Part shown: piece after piece, positions 1 to 11,594 of the stretch
How positions within the stretch are numbered: the stretch's first letter is position 1
How the letters are laid out: each line of letters begins with the position of its first letter
Assembly: GCA_015832175.1 (NCBI GenBank)
Contig: WJXW01000002.1
Span: 2,604,001 to 2,668,000, forward strand
DNA length: 64,000 nt
Direction of reading: 5' to 3'
Source of the DNA: Paraphaeosphaeria minitans
Taxonomy: Eukaryota; Ascomycota; Dothideomycetes; Pleosporales; Didymosphaeriaceae
Program-made: the position numbers and the translations under genes
Notes under the pieces: generated by a model
Database searches by the model: none
The model's input: the letters and a program-made list of their open reading frames with translations, nothing else
What the model was told of the DNA's origin: nothing

Positions 1-2340
1 TGTGGTATTTAATTTAATAAAGGCGTTTTTTTATTTAAGTTTAGGCCTAAAAAAGACATCTATTCGTGTAGGTTATAGTTAAGTTCTAGTGTCTAGTATA
101 TGTTTCTAAGCATCTGCTTCTATTATTATTTTTAAGTATATAGCTTATATAGATTGTCTTTTTCTTCTTCTTCCTGTAAGGATGTTCTTCTATTTTTCCT
201 CCTGCGGTCTTTACTGTTCCTATGTACTAGTTAAATTAGTAGCTCTATTATTACTTCTTACGTAGGGCAGTTTACAAAGCCGTCTAAATGTTTAGCTATG
301 TAGTAGTATTTGTAGTTTTAGTTTAGACACGTGTACTAGTACAGTTGTATACAGTCTCTATTAATAAGTATATTATAGTATTTATTGCCCTTTAGCGTAA
401 GGTAAGGAAAGTATTTTACTTATTATTTATCCTAGAGGTGTTTGTTGTAAGCTACAATAGGGTAGTCTGTCTATATCTATCTATAGCGTAGTTTCCTTTT
501 AGATTATTTCTTGTTCTCCTCTTTTTCTACCTTATATTATGCGTATGTTGGTTCTTCGCAATGCGTCTATATACAGAATTAGTGTGTAGGATTTTAGTGG
601 TCTAGGTAGTACTTTAGTACGTAGTCTAACTTCTTATTTTTGTAGGGTTGCATTCCTTTTAGTGCCTAATAGGGTTCTATATAGTCCTAAATATTTAGTT
701 TGTACTTAGGTAATATAGGGTTGTCTTTTTCCCGCCTACTTTGTAGGTGAGGAGTAGGAGATCTTAGTATCTTTTCTACGTTTTCTGCGTTATAGTATAT
801 ATTAGAGTTGTCTTTTAGATCTTTATATAGTTGTAAGTTAAGTAAATCTAATCGCTTACTTTATTCTAGTGTAACGCGTTAGTAACTAAATGGCGTTATA
901 ATAACTTCTTATTTCTTATTAGGTTCTCAGTCCTTAATAGTTAGTATATTTAACTTAGTTTAATAGACTTTATTCTTTAATCTACAGTTCCTAGCTATAT
1001 AGCCTAGTTTGCTACATGTAAAGTATTTACAGGTCTTAGTTATTAGTTATTAACTTCTATTAGAGACGCGTTTGTTAGGCTACTTAGGGCCTATCCTTCC
1101 TCTTTTTCCTTTGCCTAAGTAGTTAAACTAGACATCTTCTATTAGTTTGTATCTCTAGTAGTTCCTTAGCTATTACTTTTAGACAATTCTAACAGGGTTC
1201 TTGTAAACTACTTTTGCTAGTTGTCTAAAGCTTATTGCCTTAGGGTTTTAGTAGAGTTCCTGTTGTAATAAAAACCACTCTCTGTTAATCCTAATAGTTT
1301 CTTTATATAGTTCTTTAAGGTTAGTAATTAGTGTACTACTACGTAGAAGTTCCTTACGTAGTTTCTATTTAAGTCCTTGTTTGTATATATCCTAAAGAGA
1401 TTTATTGTCCTAGTTAAGTTATATAGCGTATCTGCGAAACTTAGCTATATACTTAGCTGCTAATTATTTCTAAGTTATAGTCTAAATCTTTGCTTTTGTA
1501 ATAGAGTCTTTATTAGCGATCCTAAAGAGTTGTTTAAGGCATTTCTTAAAGTTATTATAATTTTTAATAATATTAACTACATTAGTATAGTTGTCTATGT
1601 AGTTGTTGTTATTGTTGTTATGGTCCATTCCTAGGTACTTTTTAAGGTAGGGATAGATCTATAATCCTATATCTCCTCGCATGTATATCGCTGCGAAGAT
1701 AACCTTCTTTTTGTCTTTAAGGGGTTTATCTAAGTTAAAGAAGTAGAGGTCTAACTAGAGAATCTAGACGTTAGTTTAAGATTGTTTACTAAAGTAAAAA
1801 TTAGGTTTGTGCGCCTTACTACTATCCTTTATAGGAGTAATCTTAGCGGCACCTAAAGCTGTAGAAGAGGTAGGAGTTTATGAAGTACTTATGTTAAGGG
1901 TGTTTAAGATGTTAAATCTAAAAGGATAGCTAGTCCTAAAGGGTTAAGGTTAGTTCTTAGGCAGGAGTACTTATAGAAGGTGGAAGGTCTTATTAATATA
2001 ATAGTATCTTGCGAAGTGTAATAAGTTAACAATTTAGTCTACTAGAATCTAAATAATAGATTAATAAATAGATTAAACACAAGTATAGAGAGTCTATCCT
2101 TGCGTTCCTATATACTAAGTAAAGTCCGCTCTGTGGGGAGCGCTCTGTGGAGAGCGCTCTATAGAGAGCGGTTATATATGTTATGCTCTAGCGTAGAGCA
2201 ATTAAGCGCTCTATAGAGAGTAGTTACGTAACTTCTTTGTTTAAGGCGTAGTTAGCATTAAGTCCCCGCTCGATCCTTGCTACGCGCCCGCTAGGTACAA
2301 AACCGGCTTCTCGCCATTATGTGGATTTTAGATTCTAACA
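1..2340 (-). mobile_element. Gypsy-A LTR retrotransposon, truncated by window edge
   Basis: This is a minus-strand copy of the element seen in full at 26,839-33,497. Bases 1-1,909 are the reverse complement of its 5' internal region (roughly 27,270-29,170 of the full copy) and 1,910-2,340 is its 5' LTR. The gag end lies inside the window; pol and the 3' LTR would lie to the left of base 1. All frames are broken by TAA/TAG codons, as expected from RIP. It abuts a Gypsy-B fragment at 2,341, which was probably its insertion target; the other flank is outside the window, so no target-site duplication can be checked. Confidence 0.85.
1910..2340 (-). repeat. Gypsy-A 5' LTR (reverse orientation)
   Basis: A 431-bp repeat starting TGTTAAATC and ending TCTAACA on the plus strand. 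It is the reverse complement of the LTRs at 26,839-27,269 and 33,067-33,497 and has exactly the same length. Several GAGCGCTCT-type inverted blocks near 2,130-2,220 are shared by all three copies. Confidence 0.9.
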
Positions 2341-2885
2341 TATATCTATTAGCTTTTAATTTTAAAGTAGAACACTGCCTAGGGAAAACAAACCTAGTAA
2401 ATAAACTATTAAGAAGGGCAGATTACGCATAGGAGAACCTATTACTAACCTATTTATTACCTACCCTATAGAATAAAATACTATAGAGGACTAAGTATAG
2501 TAGAGTAAGTAGATCCATAAATAAGCTAAGCTTATTAGGCGTATATAAGACGTATATTACTAACATTTACAGAGCTATAAGGGTCCCTACTACTAGTGCT
2601 ATAGTGTGCACACTATATGTACTACGCTTACTAGCTAAAGTATTAGTTAGTAGTAAACCTATAATAAAAGAGTCTAACTTTATTACTAAAGTTTAGTAGC
2701 TTTAGTAAAAGAACGCCTTTACTATTAAGTATATTACTAGCTTAAGGCGTAAGAGAAGCACTTAAAATAGTAGTAAAGTGTAAGTATAGCGCTTTAATAA
2801 AATAGAAGTCCTAAGGTATAATAGTAGATTATACATCCTAGATAAACTAGTAATTAGGTAAGAGATTTTGTTCTAGCACTATAAC
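2341..2885 (+). mobile_element. Gypsy-B retrotransposon fragment
   Basis: This stretch aligns base for base, apart from transitions, with about 16,279-16,822 of the larger Gypsy-B element, downstream of its reverse transcriptase motif. It ends where an unrelated LTR-like sequence begins at 2,886, so it is cut on both sides: by Gypsy-A on the left and by the other element on the right. Confidence 0.8.
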
Positions 2886-3097
2886 TATTAGGGGTTGGGC
2901 ACGAGCAATGTAGCTTCAGCTTTAGATGTGAAATAATAGTGGATTATATAGTAGAATATAGGATAGAGGATAGACAAATCGCTGCTAGATTACTCTGTTA
3001 GCGATAGAACTATATAGCCTTAGATTAGGTGATCTCCACCTACATCTAGCTAGCCCTTACTATCCTAGAGCCTAGCCAGGTACCTAGGGTTCTAATA
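2886..3097 (-). repeat. Probable LTR of an unclassified element
   Basis: A 212-bp block bounded by the inverted hexamers TATTAG and CTAATA, which are TGTTAG...CTAACA ends after RIP. Read on the minus strand, the bases just before it form a purine tract (AAAGGGGGATAA type), the expected polypurine tract of a 3' LTR. The element would then run rightwards from 3,098 on the minus strand. I found no second LTR copy in the window, so this is inference. Confidence 0.5.
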
Positions 3098-4277
3098 TTA
3101 TCCCCCTTTAAGAGATCTTTTATTCTAAGAGTAAAGTATTTAGTAAGTCCTTTTGCTATTTATTACTATTAGTCCTTTATTAGCATAACTAGCTTTACTA
3201 GCACCTAGTAGTTAGTATAGGCCCTTAACTGTTCCTACTTCTTAAACTTAGCGGCAAGCCTAATATTAGAGGATCTGAAAGGTCCTACTGTTTCTAAAAT
3301 AGCTTAATTATAGACAATAAGGAGGATTACGTCCTAGTTTATTCCTATTTATACTATTTTGTTCTAGATAGTGCCTAAATTATTATAATAGATTTATGCG
3401 GCACTTAGGCGCCCCTTATGTTGGATTATAACTATTTCTACCTAGGTAAGATAAGATATCGCTATCTACGCTAGTGTAGTATATAACTACGCTAGTAACT
3501 AGCGTCTTAGCAGTAGAGTAGTTATTCTATCACCTAGGGCTCTTAGACCTATTCTCCACTTATATTTTCTTATAGTAAGTAATATTATACGGCCCTTAGA
3601 TTAGTGTATTCTAGCGTAACTTAGCACTAACTATACTAAAGAGTCGCACGTTATACCTTTTTAGTATACATTTAACACTTTTTATATATCTTTAATAATA
3701 ATTAACACTAATTAGCACTAACAGGCAGTAATTAGTATTAGTTAGCACTAATTAGCATTAAGTAGTATTAATTAGCACTAATTAGCATAAATTAGTACTA
3801 ATTATTATAAATTATAATAGTTCTACCTAAGAAGCGCTCTCTTTATAACTATTATATTAATGCGAATAAGACTAATAGACTTTATACTAAAATACTATAT
3901 GTTAGATGCATTAGAATTATAGCGGAGCGTAGTGTCCTGGAATTAGACACTATATGCGTGATAGACCTAAATAATAATAAATAGGAATTGTTATAATTTA
4001 AAGGTCACTACTATAAGAAGTGTAGTAATTATTTAGATAAGGGCACCTTATACTTTATAGTAAGTTACTTTCTAGCGTTATTTAGTGCTATTTAGCACTA
4101 TTAGGTACTAATAGGCGCATATAGCCCCTATTTAAGGTACTTAGGCTCCTTAAGACCCTTAAAGTCTATCTTAGGTCTATTCTAGAAATAGACGTCTAAG
4201 CCTTAGTTATAGCGTCTAAAGAAGCTAATACTACAGCCTAAGTGTCCTATAAAGCTACTAAAGAGGAATACAAGATC
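3098..4277. other. AT-rich unclassified repeat DNA left of Copia-1
   Basis: RIP-type AT-rich sequence with no open frame and no family I recognise. It contains the 10-bp tandem array at 3,701-3,810. With 11,595-13,109 it is the two halves of whatever Copia-1 inserted into, because the AGATC duplication flanks Copia-1. Confidence 0.55.
3701..3810. repeat. 10-bp tandem array, ATTAGCACTA consensus
   Basis: Eleven consecutive units, all exactly 10 bp with no phase slip, variants of ATTAGCACTA (ATTAACACTA, ATTAGTATTA, GTTAGCACTA, ATTAGCATAA and similar). Most unit differences are C/T or G/A transitions. Scattered related decamers occur at 4,080-4,120, 11,800-11,840 and 12,470-12,510. Confidence 0.85.
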
Positions 4278-4472
4278 TGTTGAAGTAAAACACTCACTTC
4301 CGTGATTCTTTCTGGATCCACTGATTCAGATCATGGGATTCTTGCCAAGAGGCTTGTTTCTTTTGTATATAGTCTGCCCTTTTAGCATCCTTTCCTATAA
4401 TTAGCTCTTTGTATTCTTTACAACTCTGCTCCTGAATATCCTGTGATAGTTTGAGCCCTTTTTACTATAACA
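4278..4472 (+). repeat. Copia-1 5' LTR
   Basis: 195 bp, from TGTTGAAG to TATAACA. The same length and ends recur in the three other Copia LTRs of this window. It is followed by GTTATAAGCCTGGCGC, which is also present (with transitions) inside Copia-2 and is a likely primer-binding region. Confidence 0.9.
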
Positions 4473-7400
4473 GTTATAAGCCTGGCGCTTAGAACGTAGG
4501 ACGATTCTCCTTACTTACTTAGTAACGCTTAAATTATTATATAACACTCTATTTAGAACCTCTCTATAATACAATCCCTCTATTCTAATTATAAAAATTG
4601 TTAAAATGGCAGAAGTATAGCTTGTTAATCGCGCTAGCTGGCCCTACTAGTTTATCTAGCTTTAATTCTAAGTAAACTTAAAAGGAATCTAGAACTAAAT
4701 TAACCTAGAGGCGATTAACGCTCTAGTAATTAATTACGTAAAGCTAGAACAACCTCCACTCTTATAGAAACTATTACTAATTGCGGATACAGCCTCTATA
4801 GTAAGTATTTAATTATATAAAGCAGAGCTTACTAAGTATAAAATAGATAAGAAGAGCTTTTCTTTATAAATAGCAGAATATAGAGCAGTAGTTTCAGACT
4901 AGCAAGTAGACTATACTAAGATATAGAATCTCTAGACTTAGGTAAATGCTACAGTATCGCCTAATCTACTTGCTCCTGCTATAATTACTCTAGTTAATAC
5001 ACGCTAAACTACGCTTTAGTCCCTAATTTAACTCTTAAAGGAAGATCTCGCACTAAATAAAAGAGCTACATAGAATAATATTTAAGCTTTGTACTGCGCT
5101 TATCTTAAGAAGGCTAAGTAGGTAAGATAAAGTCCTAAGACCTAGTTTAAAGAGTAGCAGCTCCTCTATTAAAAAGCGAAGACCTACTTAATTAGCGAAA
5201 TTAGCGGACTACTTACTACCTAAGATTTCCTAGATATAATTACCGCGCGTATAGCACTAGATTAGGCCTGATTAATGAACTAACAGCTAATCTAGGATAA
5301 GACGCTAGGACAGAATTAGATCACGCTAGACAATCTAGGGAAGGTATTTTTAGCGCTTATCTAGGAGTATTTAATCTAATCTAGTTCTAATAAAACAAGT
5401 AAGGTATTTGCCACTTTTAATAGATTATTAAGACAATCTACTAACTCTAATAGTTTTAGTTCGTCTAATTAGATAAAGAAACAACTAAACTGTCCCTATA
5501 AGCCCTATACTTATAGGTGGAAACTAATAGAGTGCTGAAGACTTCAAACCGCAATAGCTGGATTACCCTAGGATAGAATATTGTTATTTAATCTCACTAA
5601 TAAAGAAAAATTAGAGATTCTTAATTAACTTAAGCAGCCTAAGTGGTTAAACCTTTGTAATGCGATTACGAAGGTAGGATAGAATAAGAAATAATCCTCT
5701 ACTAAGACTATTAAGTATCCTAGTAGTATTGCTACTGCTCTACTAAACCTATTTAATCTGCCTACAGATAATAGAGCATTAGGTGTCTACTCTACTCTAT
5801 ATTCTAACGCTTATCCTCTATTAGAATGTATGATACTAGACAGTGCTACAGCAGTTTACCTAGTTAACAATTATAAAAGACTTATTCCTAGGACGTTTTA
5901 ATTATTAAACAAGAGTGTGGAGGTAGGTACATAAAGCCTCCTAATCTTAGGAATTAGTAATAGACTAATTAAGAACGCTTTGTATAGGAAAAATAGGAGA
6001 TTTATAGAAGATCTGCTGCTCTAAGGAGTGAGAGTAGTAGAAGGCTTTTATGTAAATATTATATTAGAAGCTCTTTTAAAGAAAGTAAAGATTTAGTACT
6101 TTAGTTTAGATTACACTCTTAGAATTAGAAGCCTAGAATAAAGCGTTGTCTTAGTAGACCTAAGATATAAGCATAACCTTACTTTCCTATAATATAAGCT
6201 AATCCGCTCTTGTCTAATTATTATAAGTGTGACTACTAAAGGATCATCCTAGGTTAATATTAAGAGATTAGATTCTGAGGACCTCTAGCACCTTTAAGTA
6301 GGGCATGTAGGAAGTAGAGCCCTATAAGCTCTAGTAACTGCAGCCTAAGGTGTAAAAATCACTAGAATGTTAAGGAAGGATTGCGAGCACTATACTACTA
6401 CACACGTAACTTAGGTAATCTCTAGGAGACCTAGAGAACAATTACCTAGGCTATTTCACTTATTATTCTAGGATCTATTTAATATGCCTACTGCTTAAAA
6501 TAGAGAAAACTAGGTTTTGCTAATTAAAGAAGATTTTAGCAAGAAACCTTATATTTTTAATCTTAGAACAAAGACGCTTTCTAAGATAATAAAAGTGTAG
6601 TAGGATTTCTTAGCTCTTATTAATACAAAATACGAGCTTCAAATTACAAAAATCTACTAGGATAATAATATAGCAACACTTCTCTAGAAAGGGAAATCCT
6701 AGTACAAATTTTAGGCTAATTAGGAAGGAATAACAATTAGTAGACCACCGCCCTATACACATAAGCCTAATGGCGCTACAGAAAGAGTAGGCTAGGAGCT
6801 TATAACAAAAGTAATTAAAATATAAACAAGCGTAAATCTGCTATTAAATCTTTAGCCTAAGATTATATAAGCGGCATGCTAGCTCTAAGAAATAATTCCT
6901 AGCCTAGTATTAGGCTATTAATCACCTAATAAAACGTTAGATACTTAGTTTAGACAATATTTTTATTATTTTAAACTAGCAAAAACACAATATAGGACAG
7001 CCAATCTTCGTCCAAACTAGAGTGCTGTCTACGCCTATAGCTACTAAGCTTACCCTTTGGATTAGGAGCGTGCAGCTAGGCAAGACAGAAGAGGATTTAA
7101 AGTAAATCCTAGGGGCTATATTAGATACCTAGTAGGCTATAACGCTTCTAATATCTACTAAATATAGATTCTCTAGCTTAATTAGGTAATTACTATATAA
7201 AACGTAAAGTTTAATAAGTCCTTATTCTATAAAAGATTAGAGGAACAATCTATTCTAAAAATAGAAGTGTTAAAAATAGTAGAAAGCCTCTAAGAAGGAG
7301 AGCTAAATAATCTAGGAGAAGTGTATAAAGACGCGCTTAACATTCTTCCTAAAATAAATAAGTATATAAGAACTACTACTAGACCTACAGGTAACCCTTA

Positions 7401-9870
7401 GGTAATTAAAAGCGAAGTAGGCTAGCTAAGTAATTAGGAACCTAAGGTACCTACTACTAAGCGAGCTATAGGCTTAGCTAGCTAGTAGCTAAGAATTTGC
7501 TTAAGTAGGAAAAGAAGTATAGGACTTATAACCCCTAATTAGACACTAGAGCCAGATAATCTTAGGGGTGATCTGTTAAGCGATTAAGAGATATCTGGCA
7601 GCCACTAGAACACTACTAGGAGAGCTAGCCCGTTAGAATCTAAGGATTTAATACCCTATTTATTAGTAGAAACTAATTAGGTTGCTAATTAACCTAGCGT
7701 AGATAACTTAATTACGCTAGATAAAGCAGATAACCTACTAGCGCGCTAAAGGCAAAGGCAGATCTATCTAGAGGTAAGTAGAATAAGTAGGTAAAATTAT
7801 AGTAAAGCACTAGAAATTAACTAACTAATAAATTGCTATCTGCTATTATAAAGATTAAGGAAGTAAAATAATTAGGATAATTAGCTAGGGGGTAGGTGGA
7901 AGCTAGGTGCTTATACACTAATTACTAATTATCTTTAAAGTAATCTTAATGTAATATTAGAGCACACGTTTATACTAAGAGTAGTAGAGGCCTAGTCTAA
8001 GCAAGAAGAATATATTACACTAAATATAATAGTATTCGCTTCTATACTTAGAAAGGCGCCTAGAGCGTCTTATGTAGCTTAGACTTATAGAGATAAGCTT
8101 ATACTAGAGCTAACCCTATAGAAATACCTTTATAATTATCTATATAAGAAGCTATTCCTCCTTACTACTTGCAAAGAGATCTTAACTTTGTAAGATAAAG
8201 GTACCTAGATAGAGATTAAATAATTAGAGGTGTTAGAGCAACTACTCCCTTTAAAGTAGGTCTTTACCTATAAGTTTAATTAAAATAGATACTTTAAAAA
8301 GTGCAAAGCTTAAATTATTATAAGAGGAGATTTTTAGAAAAAGAATACTCTCTACTCTACCTATGCTACTACCCTAGCAGTAAGATCTTTTTAATTAGCT
8401 GTAGCTCTGGCAGCAGAATTTAATCTAGAAATCTTATAATTTAATATAGTAGGAGCGTTTCTAAATGCTCTTATTACAGCCGCTAATCTAGTAACTTATA
8501 AATTACCTAATAGTTTTAAAAAGCTAGGAAAGTGTGTAAGATTAAATTAAGCTTTATATAGCTTAAGAGATTCACCACTTCTTTAGTATAAGGAATTTGC
8601 GGGATTACTTTAATCTTATAGACTTTTAGCTTCGCTAGAAGAGCTATGCCTTTTCTTTAATAGTAATTAAAGTATTATTATTCTATTTTATATTAATAAC
8701 ATTCTTCTTCTCTATTACAAGAGTAAAGAGAAAGAAGCCCTAGATTTTTAGAAGAAGATTGCAAACAAATATAAGATTAAATTAAAAGGACTAGTAGAGT
8801 AGTTCCTAGGTGTTTAAGTGATTAGGGACAGAGAAGTAAGATTAATTTCTTTAGTCTATAATACCTATATTAATAAGATCACGAAAAAGTTTAACCTTTT
8901 AAACTCTAGGAGCTTCCCTCCTACACTTCTATTAGTAGAAGATCTCGTTCTAAGCACAGGAGAAGCCACTCCTTAACAAATAAAGCTTTTTTAAGAAGAG
9001 GTAGGATTAGCTCTCTACACAGTAATTATACTACGCTTAGATATAGCCTTTGCAGTGTTAAAGCTATTACACTTTTTAATAAATCTAAGTAAAGAACACT
9101 TTGCTGCTATTAATTGTGTAATCCTTTACCTCTATTAAACTAGATAGCAGGCTATAGTCTTTAGTGGCTATAATAGACCTAATCTACTAATATGTGGAGA
9201 TGCCTTATTCGCTAATAATCTAATATCACAGCGATCTTCCTATAGATATATTATCCTATTGTTTAGAGGAGCTATCCTATAGAAAGCAGCTTAATAGAAC
9301 ATAATCACTACTTTAATAATAGAAGTAGAGCTTCTAGCGCTTAAATATATAAGTAAAGAAGCTATAGTAATTAAGAGATTCTTTACTAAGCTTACTCTAG
9401 ATCTAGGACCTTTATAGAAGGTCTATTGCGACAATCTTTAAACTATTTATTTAGTAATTAGAAAGAATAAAAGAATCACTACTTAACTACGCTATATAGA
9501 TATTTAGAATATATAGTTGCGGTAAGAGTATACAAAAGGATTGTTTTAAGTGGAATATCTTCTAACTAGCAAAATGCTAGTAGATGGCCTTATAAAGGCT
9601 CTTACTTATTAGCAGTTTAATAGATTTAAAAGGCTATTAAATCTGTAAGATATAAGCATAATAATTATAGAACAAGAGTAGGTAAGTAAAGAAACAATCT
9701 ATTAACTACCTAGAATTATTAATTTAGAGCTAGGAAACAAGAAAAGAAAAAAAAAGAAAGAAAAAATTAGAGGGAGAATAGGAATTAGAGGAAAAAGAGA
9801 TTAAAGAGCTTATCTATAAGTATATAGACCCTTTTCCTCCTCTACTTAATTGTAGGGGTGCAAGAATCTC

Positions 9871-10045
9871 TCTTATAATTAGTAGTAGGAGATTCTCCCT
9901 ATCCTCCTCCTCTCCTCCTCTCTACAGTAGGTAATTCCTTACCTTATCTACCTCCTCTACCTCTCTTTTAATTAGTAGTAGGTGATAGCTTACCCTAGCC
10001 TCCCCTCTTTTAATTAGTAGGAGGAGAAGCACTTACCTAGCCTCT
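9871..10045 (+). repeat. Degenerate minisatellite in Copia 3' non-coding region
   Basis: About four imperfect units of 42-50 bp, each holding a TTAATTAGTAGTAGG-like core followed by a CTTACC and CCTC-rich part. The same array appears in reverse in Copia-2 near 20,840-21,010, so it belongs to the family. A purine-rich tract (AAGAAAAGAAAA type) just upstream at about 9,737-9,775 is shared too. Confidence 0.65.
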
Positions 10046-11363
10046 ACCTTACTTTAGAGCTAATAGGCCGCTTATTTAGCTATTTTAATTAGGGTATTAG
10101 CTGCGACTGCGCTACTCCTTAATAAGTAGAGTAGGAGAGTAATTACCCTATCCTCTACTAAGGATTAGCTAGGAGGGAGGGAGTAGGATAGTAGCTATAT
10201 ACTAAGCTTACTCCTCCTAACTACTAGTAAGAGGAGGACCTTATAAGGGCACTTTAACCCTCTTACGTAGCTTAGTAATTAGCCTCTCCTATAAAAAGTA
10301 TTAGCTAAACTTAGAAAGAATCTTAAAATAAAAGCTTATATTAGCACTCTCTAATAGTTAATAGTAGATAAAATCTATAGCTAGAGTCTAAATATATAGC
10401 TAGCTACAGGAATAATTAGCAAAATTAGCTAAAGTAATAGAATAACCCTATATATAGTAGTGTAAGAGTAGGTAAAGTAGGTATAGCAGCGCCTACCTAA
10501 GCTTAAAGTGTTATTATAGTAGTGTTTATTACTTTTTCCTACTAGAGCTCCCTTTAAGCAGCCTAAGTAGCTTACTTATCTAAGAGCACTAAGCAATTAC
10601 TAGAGGCCTAGAGCTAGAGTAGAAGGAGCTAGTAAAGTAGGAGGATCTTAGTAGGAGGATTAGGAGCTTTATTTAGCAGCTTTTACAGCCTTTACTACGC
10701 GTGCTTTAGCTAAGTTATTAGATATCTAAAAGAGTTAGTAAAGCTCTAAATAATAGAAAGAGCGTAAGGCAATAATTAGAAAAAGACAACTTACTATAAG
10801 GTAGTAGGATTTAAAAGCTTAAACTGGTAGGCTTAAATTAGATAGGAGGTTAAAGCGTTAAAAGTAAAGGATTAAAGAGAGAAAATTAAGCGCTAGTAAA
10901 GGACTTATATACTCTACCGCCTATTTAATTATTAAGCGCTAAATACGCTCTTTTCTTACTACTTATTTCTCTTACTACTGCTCCTTCCTAATTAAAACGC
11001 GCCTGCCTATTATACTTACTGGCTAGTAAGAGTAGGGAAATTACCTTATAGTTAATAGGAAGTGAGCGAAAAGAGTAGCAGAATAAAAGTGTTTACGCTC
11101 TAGGCCTTTATGCCACGCTTATAAGCTCCTAACCCACTAGAAGAAGAGATTCTGGACACAATTCATAATAGGATTTGTGATTTAAAAGATAAACAGTGAT
11201 TGTTTTGCTATCATAATAAGTAGGGGGTAATAGAATCGCTGTTCTTAAGATAAGGAGATTTAGAAGAATAATTCTTAATAGTTTTTTAATCTTTAAACAG
11301 CCTTTAGATGGTTTTTTAAAGATCTTTAGGAAAGATTTAGATAATTATAGATTACTTTTTAGG

Positions 11364-11392
11364 ATAGGTGATCCGCTTTAAGCAATCACCTA
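11364..11392 (+). repeat. Imperfect palindrome beside Copia-1 3' LTR
   Basis: TAGGTGATC and a GATCACCTA-type arm (here AATCACCTA) flank a CCGCTTTAAGC centre, ending a few bases before the 3' LTR. The reverse copy in Copia-2 lies at 19,473-19,501, again next to the 3' LTR. Confidence 0.7.
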
Positions 11393-11399
11393 GGGAGTG

Positions 11400-11594
11400 T
11401 ATTAAAGTAAAACACTCACTTCTGTAATTCTTTCTAGATCCACTAATTTAGATCACAGGATTCTTACTAAGAGGCTCGTTTCTTTTGTATATAGTCTGCC
11501 CTTTTGGTATTCTTTCCTACAATTAGCTCTTTGTATTCTTTACAACTCTGCTCCTGAATATCCTGTGATAGTTCGAGCCCTTTTTACCACAACA
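11400..11594 (+). repeat. Copia-1 3' LTR
   Basis: 195 bp; its first bases TATTAAAG are a RIP form of TGTTGAAG, and it ends CCACAACA. It differs from the 5' LTR mainly by C/T and G/A changes. Confidence 0.9.

Larger units (their letters stand above)
4278..11594 (+). mobile_element. Copia-1 LTR retrotransposon, full length, RIP-degraded
   Basis: A 7,317-bp element with 195-bp LTRs (4,278-4,472 and 11,400-11,594) and a perfect 5-bp target duplication AGATC at 4,273-4,277 and 11,595-11,599. Gag starts near the ATG at about 4,606. A protease-like LDSAT stretch lies near 5,847, an integrase region with an NGATERVG stretch near 6,770, and the reverse transcriptase box reads Y-I-N-N at 8,689-8,700, a RIP version of the Copia YVDD box. 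About 1.6 kb of non-coding sequence separates the end of pol (about 9,700) from the 3' LTR. Numerous in-frame stops make it non-autonomous. The plus orientation follows from the YVDD-type box and the LTR order. Confidence 0.92.

Noticed and set aside
3701..3810. CRISPR-like or centromeric array
   Set aside because: Units are only 10 bp with no spacers, and the locus sits in retroelement debris; a plain tandem repeat is enough.
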